A DNA stretch of 39,001 bases from Legionellales bacterium (GTDB taxonomy: Bacteria; Pseudomonadota; Gammaproteobacteria; Comchoanobacterales; Comchoanobacteraceae), in NCBI GenBank assembly GCA_002690495.1, contig NZEV01000025.1, positions 1 to 39,001 on the forward strand, in the 5' to 3' direction. Below, one piece after another: positions 23,807-31,183 of this stretch (its first letter is position 1; every line of letters starts with the position of its first letter). The notes under the pieces were generated by a model. The model was not told where the DNA came from. It made no database searches and was given only the letters and a program-made list of their open reading frames with translations. Position numbers and translations under genes: made by a program.

Positions 23807-24358
23807 TTAAAAGGTGAGTTTTGTGATGATCTCTCTTTCTTCCTCAAGATCGGCGATTCGATTTGGGCTCTGATCAAGTTTTTTAGTTTGAATATTCGGT
23901 GTGATATAATGGACGGGAGTATTAAAAGCACTTCTAGATGATCCAACAATGGCTTTTATCTCCGAATTAGAATCATAGTGTGAGAATAAAGACACTGACC
24001 TTTTTTTGAAGTCAGGTGCAATTCCTTCAACCGTAATTTCTTCAATGGCGCCATCATCACTGAGTTGATCTTCATCAAGATCAATATCAAAAAAGTTGAC
24101 TATTTCTTTTTCTTCTTCAAAAGTTTCATATAACTGTTTTAATTGTTCATATTGGCTCTTGTGAAGATAGAGGTGTGCACTTTGAAACACCTCAGACATG
24201 ACCTCATTTGGTAATTGTTTTATGAGTAGATTAAAGTGTCTGAAAAGAAATAAAATAAGTTCATCAGAAATATTGTACAGTGATTTTTGATACAATAGTT
24301 GATTGACTAAGTTTGAAAGTAATTTATCTTTCCTGTTTATATGAATCATATCAGCCAT
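23807..24358 (-). CDS. Unknown 183-aa acidic protein with a glutamate-rich C-terminus
   Basis: Not recognised. The N-terminal 85 residues look helical (LLSNLVNQLLYQKSLY, DELILFLFRHFNLLIKQLP), followed by an acidic stretch (EEEKEIVNFFDIDLDEDQ) and a Ser/Asn/Thr-rich low-complexity part. It ends NRIADLEEEREIITKLTF, a cluster of acidic residues 9 to 13 positions from the C-terminus. That pattern resembles the E-block of Legionella Dot/Icm effectors, but no secretion genes are in view. The gene lies 37 bases after another unknown acidic protein and is probably the third gene of a three-gene run. No ribosome-binding site is seen before the ATG; ATG 24349 is also possible. Confidence 0.6.
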   Translation of the reverse strand: MADMIHINRKDKLLSNLVNQLLYQKSLYNISDELILFLFRHFNLLIKQLPNEVMSEVFQSAHLYLHKSQYEQLKQLYETFEEEKEIVNFFDIDLDEDQLSDDGAIEEITVEGIAPDFKKRSVSLFSHYDSNSEIKAIVGSSRSAFNTPVHYITPNIQTKKLDQSPNRIADLEEEREIITKLTF

Positions 24359-24395
24359 TTTAATTACTATTACAAATAAATCTAATATAAAAAAT

Positions 24396-25367
24396 CTATC
24401 GACCTATTGTGGGAGATTGCACTTCATCTTGGAATTGTATCTGTTCTGATGGGAAGATCGATTCAATTTGAGTGACCGATGGTGGTGTTTCTTTATCATC
24501 TCTCTCTCTTTTCTTGTTTTCAGGCGTTTGCGTGCTCTGTGATATTGGCTCAAAGAGGTTCGGATTCATTGCTGGTTTAAGATGTTTTTGGTGGACTAGC
24601 ATATCGTTATTCACGACTAAAAACTTCTGACGAGATCTTAAAATATAGCAAAAACTATATTCTTCAATAGGTGCTGAAAAACTCTGATCATAAATCAGCC
24701 TAAAAGATGGTAAAGCGATTTTTTCTGAAATGATTTTGGTGACCGAGAAAGGTTTAGTTTGTGGTATTGAGTCAAATTCTACTATTTCCTGTGAAAGAAA
24801 GTTTTTGCACTGGTAAACTTGATTGCCATCTTCATCCTGCTTAAATTTCCAGAATGAGTAGAAAATATCATCTTTAAGGAACAAATGTCTAATGGTTTGA
24901 TTGTGATTCGGTTGATGAGGTTCACCCTGATAATCTGGGTTCAGACAACGTACTGTATATTGAGCAAATGGCTCATCACCAATTTTTCGTGTATGAGAAC
25001 AATATTGATAAATCGATTCTGAAGTCTCTAATTCTACTTCTTGTCTGCCACTGAGTGAAGATGCAATCAGTTGAAATTCAGAGGCTGTTAGTGAAGCAAG
25101 GTTAATCACTGATAAAAAAGCAATATTCCAATTCATATCCGGCGATACCATATTATCTCTTGTATTAATTGTGATATTATGAACGTTATTATCGTCTTCT
25201 AATTCAGCTAATCGCTCAGGAGTGAAGGTTTCGGTACGAAATTCATCATGTCGATCTTTACGTTGATGATAGGATATTTGATCCATATAATCCAGCGGTG
25301 CTGGTTGTGAGGGATCTATCGGAAAGAATCCCCAGTCAGAGTTTTGAATTTGCTTTTCTTGTTCCAT
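24396..25367 (-). CDS. Unknown 323-aa protein carrying an ETPPSV-type C-terminal motif
   Basis: No family recognised. No signal peptide or membrane segment is visible. Residues of about 75-265 look globular, with mixed hydrophobic strands (TKIISEKIALPSFRLIYDQ, YSFCYILRSRQKFLVVNND). Residues after 270 are polar and likely disordered, with a basic-acidic patch (KKRERDDKE) followed by ETPPSVTQIESIF at residues 293-305, 18 residues from the end. The same motif closes the neighbouring upstream protein. The ATG follows the upstream stop by 6 bases with only a weak ribosome-binding-like sequence, so the two are probably co-translated. Possibly a secreted or host-directed protein; that is only inference. 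Confidence 0.6.
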   Translation of the reverse strand: MEQEKQIQNSDWGFFPIDPSQPAPLDYMDQISYHQRKDRHDEFRTETFTPERLAELEDDNNVHNITINTRDNMVSPDMNWNIAFLSVINLASLTASEFQLIASSLSGRQEVELETSESIYQYCSHTRKIGDEPFAQYTVRCLNPDYQGEPHQPNHNQTIRHLFLKDDIFYSFWKFKQDEDGNQVYQCKNFLSQEIVEFDSIPQTKPFSVTKIISEKIALPSFRLIYDQSFSAPIEEYSFCYILRSRQKFLVVNNDMLVHQKHLKPAMNPNLFEPISQSTQTPENKKRERDDKETPPSVTQIESIFPSEQIQFQDEVQSPTIGR

Positions 25368-25373
25368 GTTTGC

Positions 25374-25805
25374 TTACCGATGATTATTAAAAAAGATAGA
25401 ATCTACTTGTGCGACGCTTGGAGGAGTTTCTTGTTCAGAAGCCTCTTTGAACAGTTTTTGTCTGTTCACTTTAGATCCATTTGTAACTGCTCTTTGGTTA
25501 AGCCAATTCTCATTTTGATTTTCAGAGTTTTCGAATACACTAATGTCGTTTTGTACAAGACGCTCCATGGCCTCTTGATGACCAGGGAAGATAAAGTCTG
25601 TTTCTTTTAGTGGCGAAGTAGTTACACTATTCAGCTCACTCGATGAAGTGGAGTGATCTGGTAGTTCTGTGAAAAATTCCATACATTCATTTAAAGTCAA
25701 ATCATCACGTTTGATTAGAAAAGAGATAATGTCATAAATTTCATCAGCATCAATTTCGTCACCTGGTAAATCAGGGTTTGGTTGGTAAATATATTTTTTT
25801 GTCAT
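25374..25805 (-). CDS. Unknown 143-aa acidic protein with an ETPPSV-type C-terminal motif
   Basis: Not recognised. An acidic N-terminal segment (LPGDEIDADEIYDIISFLI) is followed by a short helical part and a Ser/Thr/Asn-rich, likely disordered remainder. Residues 126-138 read ETPPSVAQVDSIF, five residues from the C-terminus. The next gene's protein carries the near-identical ETPPSVTQIESIF. The two DNA segments differ at most synonymous positions, so this is not a recent local duplication. It is the first gene of the three-gene run, with a candidate promoter at 25828-25856 and no clear ribosome-binding site. Confidence 0.6.
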   Translation of the reverse strand: MTKKYIYQPNPDLPGDEIDADEIYDIISFLIKRDDLTLNECMEFFTELPDHSTSSSELNSVTTSPLKETDFIFPGHQEAMERLVQNDISVFENSENQNENWLNQRAVTNGSKVNRQKLFKEASEQETPPSVAQVDSIFFNNHR

Positions 25806-25827
25806 AATTATTATTTTATTTTAGGTG

Positions 25828-25856
25828 AGAATAATAAAGATAATATTATTATTCAA
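25828..25856 (-). promoter_or_regulatory. Candidate promoter of the three-gene acidic-protein run
   Basis: On the minus strand TTGAAT (25851-25856) and TATTCT (25828-25833) are spaced by 17 bases. Transcription would begin near 25821, about 16 bases before the ATG at 25805. Sequence around it is very AT-rich, so chance matches are likely. Confidence 0.35.
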
Positions 25857-25875
25857 TCCCTTTAATAGATTTTAT

Positions 25876-26370
25876 CTATATCGCAACCTTAAATCGCCAT
25901 TGTCTATGATCGTCTTTGGTAATTCCAATTCTTTTGGATGTGGTGTAAGCAACTGGTTGACGATCTATGGTAATGCCACATAATGGGTTATCAAACATTT
26001 TCTGACCGTGATAACGCAAATCAATTCCCCATGCACGACATAGTTTACCGGGTCCATTAATGATCCCATGTTTAGAACAATCAATAGCACGAATAAATAA
26101 AGATCCTGGTATGTCAATAGGGTGAGTAACGATATTGAAACAGTAGTACATCCCGTAAATCATATAGATGTAAATATACCCAGGTGATCCAAACATGATC
26201 TCGTTGCGTGGTGTTTTTCTTTTAAATGCATGAGATGCTGGATCATCATCACCTCCATAAGCCTCAATGTCTAATATACGACCTGTATATTGATTCATCG
26301 TGATGAGTTGCCCTAGAAGTAAAGGGGCAATATGTTCACTCGGGGCACTAAAAAAAGATTGATGAATCAA
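25876..26370 (-). CDS. 3-methyladenine DNA glycosylase, AAG/MPG family
   Basis: A compact 164-residue member of the mammalian-type alkyladenine glycosylase family (Aag, PF02245), which excises alkylated and deaminated purines. It shows ILDIEAYGGDDDPASHAFK with the catalytic Glu36, then TPRNEIMFGSPGYIYIYMIYGMYYCFNIVT, read as two adjoining blocks, and NGPGKLCRAWGI. All core blocks are present, but the protein is 25-35 residues shorter than most bacterial relatives (about 190-200), mainly at the N-terminus. The start is a TTG at 26370 overlapping the stop of the helicase gene (TTGA), so it is coupled to the helicase. Next to a photolyase pair, it widens the DNA-damage theme of this part of the window. 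Confidence 0.9.
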   Translation of the reverse strand: MIHQSFFSAPSEHIAPLLLGQLITMNQYTGRILDIEAYGGDDDPASHAFKRKTPRNEIMFGSPGYIYIYMIYGMYYCFNIVTHPIDIPGSLFIRAIDCSKHGIINGPGKLCRAWGIDLRYHGQKMFDNPLCGITIDRQPVAYTTSKRIGITKDDHRQWRFKVAI

Positions 26371-27665
26371 GCGACGGAATGGGTTTTACGATTTGATTTA
26401 GCAGAGTTTGGCTTTGGTTTAAATTTCTTTTTAAACGGTTTAGTTGGTTCACCATGACTTTTCTTATTTTGATGTTTAGGTGTCCATTTTTTTCTTTTGT
26501 TGGTTTGATCTGATTGTGCTTGGTCAAAATGGCGCTTTTTTTTGAAACTAGGTCGACGCTTAGTTTTTTTCGCTTGAACATGATCTTCACCTTGTGATTG
26601 GATAAATCGTTCAATGGCTTTCCATTTGCCTTGATCTTGTTCATTGACAAGATTCCATGCTGAACCTTCCTGATCAGCTCGCGCTGTACGACCGATTCTA
26701 TGAATATAATCTTCAGGATTAAAAGGTAAATCAAAATTGACTACATGCGCTACATGGGGAATATCTAAGCCTCTAGCAGCAACATCCGTTGCAACCAAGA
26801 CATGAAATTTTTTCTGATGAAATGCTTGTGTCACTTTTCGGCGTTTGTGTTGTGAGAGATCACCATGTAATGTCTCTGCTTTAATGGATTGTTTATGCAG
26901 TTTTTGGGTGATTTGTTCACAGGAACGTTTCGTGCCAACGAATACAATTTTAGTACCAGTTTGATCCTTTAGTAATTGGTAAAGGTAGGTGAATTTATCT
27001 TTACCTTCAAGATGCGTGGTGTTTTGTTTGATTTTCTTAGCAGGTGCATTAAGTGTACCAGTAGAGATCTCTTTAGGGTTTTGGAGATACTTTTTCGCAA
27101 TTTGTCTCAATTTAAGGGGCAATGTCGCAGAGAATAGGACAGTTTGCCTTTCTTTTGGCATCAGTTCGATAATTGGATTAATTTGGGTAGAAAAGCCCAT
27201 ATCTAACATTCGATCTGTCTCGTCTAACACAAGGTAGTTGGTTTGAGTGACGTGGAGTTTACCGCGCTCAATGTGATCAGCGACTCGTCCAGGTGTACCA
27301 ATGATGATTTTGGGATTGGTTTTTAGAGCTTTGAGTTGCTTGAAAAAAGGGTCACCACCAATGAGTAGGGCAGTTTTAAATTGATTACTGAGTTTTTTGA
27401 GTTCAGCGGAAATTTGAAAAGCGAGCTCTCTAGTAGGCGTTAATATCAGTGCGCTATGTACTTTTTTTTGAATGAGCTTTGTTAACAAAGGCAGAAGGAA
27501 AGCAAGTGTTTTCCCTGTCCCCGTTGGTGCAGTAGCTAAGACATCAGAACCTTCAACCATGGCTGGAATGACTTTTTCTTGGATGGATGTTGCGGTTTTA
27601 AACTCAAGTTGGTCGAGTTTAGACAATAAGGATGGGTCAATTTTTAAGTTTGAAAATAGTGTCAC
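26367..27665 (-). CDS. DEAD-box RNA helicase (RhlE-like) with DETD in motif II
   Basis: A 432-residue ATP-dependent RNA helicase, probably in ribosome assembly or RNA turnover. The motifs are in order: Q-motif-like TATSIQEKVIP (about 24-34), motif I ATAPTGTGKT (44-53), PTRELAFQI (Ia), GTPGRVADHI (Ib), motif II, SAT in FSATLP (179-183), then VATDVAARGLDIPHVAHVVN and YIHRIGRTAR. Motif II reads DETD (148-151) instead of DEAD, which keeps the two Mg-ATP acidic residues. The C-terminal 80 residues are very basic (many Lys, Gln, Asn), as in RhlE-type helicases. It is divergent from the membrane hydrolase gene, with 130 bases between. Confidence 0.93.
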   Translation of the reverse strand: MTLFSNLKIDPSLLSKLDQLEFKTATSIQEKVIPAMVEGSDVLATAPTGTGKTLAFLLPLLTKLIQKKVHSALILTPTRELAFQISAELKKLSNQFKTALLIGGDPFFKQLKALKTNPKIIIGTPGRVADHIERGKLHVTQTNYLVLDETDRMLDMGFSTQINPIIELMPKERQTVLFSATLPLKLRQIAKKYLQNPKEISTGTLNAPAKKIKQNTTHLEGKDKFTYLYQLLKDQTGTKIVFVGTKRSCEQITQKLHKQSIKAETLHGDLSQHKRRKVTQAFHQKKFHVLVATDVAARGLDIPHVAHVVNFDLPFNPEDYIHRIGRTARADQEGSAWNLVNEQDQGKWKAIERFIQSQGEDHVQAKKTKRRPSFKKKRHFDQAQSDQTNKRKKWTPKHQNKKSHGEPTKPFKKKFKPKPNSAKSNRKTHSVA

Positions 27666-27795
27666 AAGAGGTTCCGTTGATATTTATTTCTCTACATTAT
27701 GCGCACAATGCAGCATAGAATGCAAGGATCTATCGTATTCGTATCAAAATAGTTTATACTATGATGATGTTTAAATCGATGGTATGGGTTAAAAT

Positions 27796-28689
27796 ATGAT
27801 GCTTTTTGATAGCATGGTTATATTTTTTTATGGGTTGGTTACTTTCTTATTATTTATGATCATTAACTGCATGTTGGTGATCGTAGGCATATTGGGTGTT
27901 GTCTCTATATTGTTAAGTTACGTTTATGGGATGGTACTCTATGGTTTAAGTTTTATTTTATTTTCTGATTGGGTGCAGTTCCTTAGTCGTTTTGATTATG
28001 TAATATGTATTCCAGCTTATGTTATTGAAAGTGTGATTGCACCTGTCAGTGTTGGTAATGACAACAAAATATTCGTGTTTAATCGCCACCACGGACAGAA
28101 TGAGAAAAAGGGGTTGATTATCACATTTGGTGGTAATAATATGCGTTTAAAAGGATCTCAAGATAGTTTAGAGGCCTCGTCAGATGCCATAGTTCAATAT
28201 TTTTCAAAAGAGTATCAACGTTCATTTGATCATCTATTATTTGATATAAAACAGGCTAAAGATTATGCAACCTTATTGAAAATATATCAGCAAATGATCC
28301 TTGATAAAAACTACTTAGATCATTATGACTTCATTCTCTTCCACGGTATGTCTTTGGGAGGTGCTCTCGCTTTACAGTTGCCATTAGTTTTAGATGAATA
28401 TTTAAAGGATAAGCAAGTTCACATCAGGGTGGAAAATACGTTTACAACACTTGCTGATGCTGCGATGGCAAACTATTATTATGTTGCTTATTTTTATCTC
28501 AAAGTGTTTTGGCCAATGGATAATACAAAGACTTATTCATTACTTAAAAATAAACACAATGTCACACTTAAAGTTGTGAGTGTGAAAGATGATCAGGTAT
28601 TGAAATGGAGCTCATTTTCACCGCCTGGTACTCAAATTATTCCAGGCCATCACAATACGTTTCTGTGGATGTTTGAGGAAGCAAGTTGA
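27796..28689 (+). CDS. Membrane-anchored alpha/beta hydrolase-like protein
   Basis: 297 residues. The first 90 are hydrophobic, with two or three membrane segments (GLVTFLLFMIINCMLVIVGIL, and LLSYVYGMVLYGLSFILF). The rest has an alpha/beta-hydrolase layout: KGLIITFGGNN strand and loop (about 112), the nucleophile elbow HGMSLGGAL (Ser of GxSxG at about residue 190), an Asp candidate in VSVKDDQVL, and a His in IIPGHHNTFL near the end. This gives a full Ser-Asp-His triad in the expected order, so an esterase, lipase or peptidase role is plausible, though the exact family is not recognised. ATG 27796 is followed at once by another ATG; the ribosome-binding site is weak. Confidence 0.7.
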   Translation: MMLFDSMVIFFYGLVTFLLFMIINCMLVIVGILGVVSILLSYVYGMVLYGLSFILFSDWVQFLSRFDYVICIPAYVIESVIAPVSVGNDNKIFVFNRHHGQNEKKGLIITFGGNNMRLKGSQDSLEASSDAIVQYFSKEYQRSFDHLLFDIKQAKDYATLLKIYQQMILDKNYLDHYDFILFHGMSLGGALALQLPLVLDEYLKDKQVHIRVENTFTTLADAAMANYYYVAYFYLKVFWPMDNTKTYSLLKNKHNVTLKVVSVKDDQVLKWSSFSPPGTQIIPGHHNTFLWMFEEAS

Positions 28690-28750
28690 TTTTTTGATGA
28701 TGGATCATATCTAGCAGGATGCTTGAGTGTGAACAATGTTATTCATAAAA

Positions 28751-28777
28751 ATTCAGGGCTTATTAAAAGCCCTGAAT
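28751..28777 (-). terminator. Intrinsic terminator after the DUF6868-like gene
   Basis: ATTCAGGGCTT and AAGCCCTGAAT form a perfect 11-bp stem with the 5-base loop ATTAA. Read on the minus strand it is followed by TTTTATG, so it most likely ends the DUF6868-like gene (stop at 28800). On the plus strand the following bases are not T-rich, but it could also slow transcription from the hydrolase gene. Confidence 0.75.
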
Positions 28778-28799
28778 GAAATACTCATTATCAAATCAG

Positions 28800-29051
28800 T
28801 TATGAATGTGATTTAATGATGAGTAATGTAATAAGCGGTGCAATACTGAAGAATACAGTAAATAACTTATAACGCACGTGATAATCTAAGTATGCACTTT
28901 TAAGTTCCTTATCAGATACGCCGTAAAGTGATTTATGTAAACTAGATACACCATGGCCAACTAATTTTCCTAATATTACGGTTAAAACGATAATAACGAT
29001 ATTAACCAATGTTAAATAGGAAAAGAAAGTAATTAGAAAACCAATATCCAT
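28800..29051 (-). CDS. Small DUF6868-like membrane protein
   Basis: 83 residues with two hydrophobic segments (about 3-30 and 58-80) around a polar loop with SSLHKSLYGVSDKELKSAY. That loop resembles DUF6868 proteins, which are uncharacterised. The ATG at 29051 is preferred over the TTG/GTG-type start at 29072 because a GGGGG ribosome-binding-like run lies 8 bases before it. A TATAAT at 29076-29081 would start transcription around 29069, giving a leader of about 18 bases. A perfect terminator hairpin follows. The gene is therefore a self-contained single-gene unit. Confidence 0.7.
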   Translation of the reverse strand: MDIGFLITFFSYLTLVNIVIIVLTVILGKLVGHGVSSLHKSLYGVSDKELKSAYLDYHVRYKLFTVFFSIAPLITLLIIKSHS

Positions 29052-29075
29052 AATATGTACCCCCTTATACACTCT

Positions 29076-29081
29076 ATTATA
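29076..29081 (-). promoter_or_regulatory. -10 box of the DUF6868-like gene
   Basis: TATAAT on the minus strand lies 24 bases before the ATG at 29051, correctly placed for a short leader containing the GGGGG ribosome-binding run. No convincing -35 is seen. Confidence 0.4.
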
Positions 29082-29131
29082 GCGTATTTGTTAATATTTA
29101 GCTCTATTTTAATTAAAAATATTATTTTAGG

Positions 29132-30307
29132 TTACATACTTATGATTGAGCGTGAAGATTCGTTGGTCTGGGTAGAGGCATAACTTGCTGTGATCACACA
29201 TCCACAGTGACCGAGTAGGCAAACAAGACCTGGATTTATAAATATGCCAGCTATCAGGCAAGTGTTAATACCCGTGAGTAAAATGACATCGTAGAGGATA
29301 GAGAGATAAATGACATGAAAGTAGGCGTTTGTAATATTGTTTAACGCCGCCGAGTGATGATTATTAGGGATGTTATCTACGTTGCAGCTATTACAACATA
29401 AAGATAGTCCATTAGTATCTTGATTATTTAAACCAGTATTTTGTTGAGATGATTCTTTTTGAGAGTCTAAAGATCTAAACGATGGATGTAAATCATTTCG
29501 AGAGGTTTGATCTAGATTGTGATGACTTATATAGTCATCGATCTTTTTATCGAAAATAGGTTTTGTAAGCAAAAACATACATGGACAAGCGACCATTAAA
29601 TTGAGAATGAGCGCTTCTATACCTGTAATCAAAGAGTGACTGATTATACCGAGAGTGATGCCCATGATCATCGCAATCATAAGATTAGAGAGAAGATATT
29701 GACTGGGTAATGGATCGTGATCTCCAAATGCTCCGTCTGAGTGGCATTCATGGTAAAAATAATTTCTGATACCAAACAGTGCAACTGTGATGAGGGTATC
29801 ATCGATCATATTTGGGATAAATGGCACAATAAAGCTAAAATAAGATAATGAAAATGTTATTGCACAAATGATTGCAGTGAGTTGTGACAAAGTCGGAATT
29901 CTCCATTGATGATTATTAACAAATAGTGAATAAAGATATGGACTGATTCCAAGACCACCAACTGTTGAAACGACAATATTTGAGAGCAATGGAGATAGAT
30001 GAAAAAATAAGACAAGATACCCAGGGAGCAATGTCAATAAAATAAAGAAAGTCATCACAATGACGATATCCATCAAATATTTTTTAAAATCAATGATTGC
30101 AAGGGTTGTGATAAGCCCACCACTGATGCTCATAATCACCGTAGGGCCGAGTAGGCCAAAGAGTGATTCTTCCATTAAAGCAATGGATAAACCAAATAAT
30201 AAGGCAAGAAGACGAAGGTACAGAAAATGATCACGGTCTCCAGAATCTTTCATAGAATGACATTGTTGCGGAGATTGACAACATGTTGATGCACATGAAT
30301 TGCTCAT
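29132..30307 (-). CDS. Membrane protein resembling a P1B heavy-metal ATPase without its catalytic domain
   Basis: 391 residues with about eight membrane segments. The N-terminus is Cys-rich (CASTCCQSPQQC). Residues 238-251 read MVACPCMFLLTKPIF, which matches the metal-binding CPC helix of P1B-type pumps (consensus like IACPCALGLATP). Residues of about 322-385 (NITNAYFHVIYLSILYD, then LIAGIFINPGLVCLLG) match the last two membrane helices of such pumps. Between these, about 70 polar residues with LCCNSC replace the phosphorylation and nucleotide domains: no DKTG and no GDGxND. It cannot pump by ATP as it stands. It is the third gene of the MerC-Zur operon, overlapping zur by ATGA. A metal-binding, channel or sensing role is inferred. 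Confidence 0.65.
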   Translation of the reverse strand: MSNSCASTCCQSPQQCHSMKDSGDRDHFLYLRLLALLFGLSIALMEESLFGLLGPTVIMSISGGLITTLAIIDFKKYLMDIVIVMTFFILLTLLPGYLVLFFHLSPLLSNIVVSTVGGLGISPYLYSLFVNNHQWRIPTLSQLTAIICAITFSLSYFSFIVPFIPNMIDDTLITVALFGIRNYFYHECHSDGAFGDHDPLPSQYLLSNLMIAMIMGITLGIISHSLITGIEALILNLMVACPCMFLLTKPIFDKKIDDYISHHNLDQTSRNDLHPSFRSLDSQKESSQQNTGLNNQDTNGLSLCCNSCNVDNIPNNHHSAALNNITNAYFHVIYLSILYDVILLTGINTCLIAGIFINPGLVCLLGHCGCVITASYASTQTNESSRSIISM

Positions 30308-30762
30308 GATATCTCAACCTGGCATGCAGAACAAATACCTTGAATTTCCCATGGTGTTGTACTTAGTTTGAACCCTTTAGGTATGATCTGATCTGATACG
30401 TCATCAGCATTATTTTGTTTAAAATGCGACTCTGTGATGGAGGAACATTTTTGGCAAATGAGTAGTACTAAATCATGAGCATGTTGACATTGGATATGTG
30501 CGCAAGCAATAAACTTATTTAGAGAATTGATTTTATGCACTAGATTGAGCGTGATAAAAAGATCCATAATCCGATAAACAGACATTGGAGCAATTTTTCC
30601 ATTTGTCTTATTTTGGTAGCGTTCCGTGATTTCATATGCAGACAGTGGTTGATTTGTCTCCAAAAGAATATTAAAAATGACTTTTCTCTTTTGACTAAAT
30701 AAATTTTTGGTCTCTTTAAAAATCTGTTCAGCCTTCTTAATGGCTGTATTTACCTCATTCAT
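30304..30762 (-). CDS. zur: Fur-family zinc uptake regulator, Zur type
   Basis: A 152-residue Fur-family repressor. The winged-helix part shows LSAYEITERYQNKTNGKIAPMSVYRIMDLF (two adjoining blocks, about 40-70) and LVHKINSLNKFIAC. The metal-binding part has the pattern C-x-H...H, then LVLLICQKCSSITE with a Cys pair, and IQGICSACQ with the second Cys pair of the structural zinc site. The KFIAC and H-rich placement resemble Zur more than Fur. A perfect Zur-type palindrome controls the operon start, which strongly supports zinc sensing and autoregulation. ATG 30762 is chosen over GTG 30765; it overlaps the MerC-like gene and has GGAG upstream. Confidence 0.88.
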   Translation of the reverse strand: MNEVNTAIKKAEQIFKETKNLFSQKRKVIFNILLETNQPLSAYEITERYQNKTNGKIAPMSVYRIMDLFITLNLVHKINSLNKFIACAHIQCQHAHDLVLLICQKCSSITESHFKQNNADDVSDQIIPKGFKLSTTPWEIQGICSACQVEIS

Positions 30763-31156
30763 CACAAGGTGCTCCTATTATTTTCTGATGTGAGCAAGAG
30801 TGAAATCGACAGCATAATCTATGATTTAAAACATGTGCAGAGCCAAGTAGAAAGATCCCTACTAGAGTGAATAGGGTCTCATAAAACTCATCTTGTGATA
30901 TGGCCAAGCACATACAACTAAGTCCAATACCACCGATAATATAACTAGCATGGTACTTATGTATTTGATAACCTTTTTTAAAGCTTACAAATGCAATAGA
31001 AAAAGCTGGAATCAAAATGAGTGGGTGGAATAGATCATCTGGTAAATAGTAATCTGATAATGCACCAAAAAATAGGGGCAAAATGAGACAATGGACAAAG
31101 CAAATGCCGGAACAAATAAGACCTAGGGTATCTGACTGAATGTTAAGTTTTATCAT
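30755..31156 (-). CDS. MerC-domain membrane protein
   Basis: 133 residues with four membrane segments. The first holds ICSGICFVHCLILPLFF, the MerC signature in which the Cys and His-Cys pair bind metal (mercury in MerC of mer operons). The C-terminus is rich in Cys and His (HRLCCRFHSCSHQ). No other mer gene is present, and the gene is the first of an operon with zur, behind a Zur-type operator, so transport or binding of zinc is likelier than mercury resistance. MerC-like/Zur pairs are known in other proteobacteria. The predicted leader is only a few bases, with no ribosome-binding site. Confidence 0.85.
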   Translation of the reverse strand: MIKLNIQSDTLGLICSGICFVHCLILPLFFGALSDYYLPDDLFHPLILIPAFSIAFVSFKKGYQIHKYHASYIIGGIGLSCMCLAISQDEFYETLFTLVGIFLLGSAHVLNHRLCCRFHSCSHQKIIGAPCDE

Positions 31157-31160
31157 AATA

Positions 31161-31183
31161 AAAATGTTATACTATAACATTTT
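31161..31183. promoter_or_regulatory. Perfect Zur-box palindrome
   Basis: AAAATGTTATA and TATAACATTTT flank a single central base and are perfect complements (11-1-11). This agrees with the gammaproteobacterial Zur consensus, GAAATGTTATA-N-TATAACATTTC, except for the outermost bases. It ends five bases before the MerC-like start codon and covers the predicted -10 box, so bound Zur would block transcription of the merC-like/zur/P1B-like operon. Confidence 0.92.

Noticed and set aside
26348-26734. 128-aa basic open frame overlapping the helicase 3' end
   Set aside because: It is another frame of the Lys/Asn-rich helicase tail; its composition follows from that low-complexity DNA.
27666-27795. 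tRNA or small RNA in the gap between the helicase and the hydrolase genes
   Set aside because: No cloverleaf arms, TTCGA-like loop or strong terminator could be found; the gap looks like an ordinary divergent promoter region.
29132-30307. Interpretation of the 391-aa protein as a frameshifted full P1B ATPase pseudogene
   Set aside because: The frame is intact from its coupled start to its stop, and the gap between the CPC helix and the last helices is filled by about 70 codons rather than by remnants of the catalytic domain. A neat internal deletion in the past remains possible.
30755-31156. Mercury-resistance (mer) operon
   Set aside because: Only the MerC-like membrane protein is present; merA, merP, merT and merR are absent and the operator is Zur-type.
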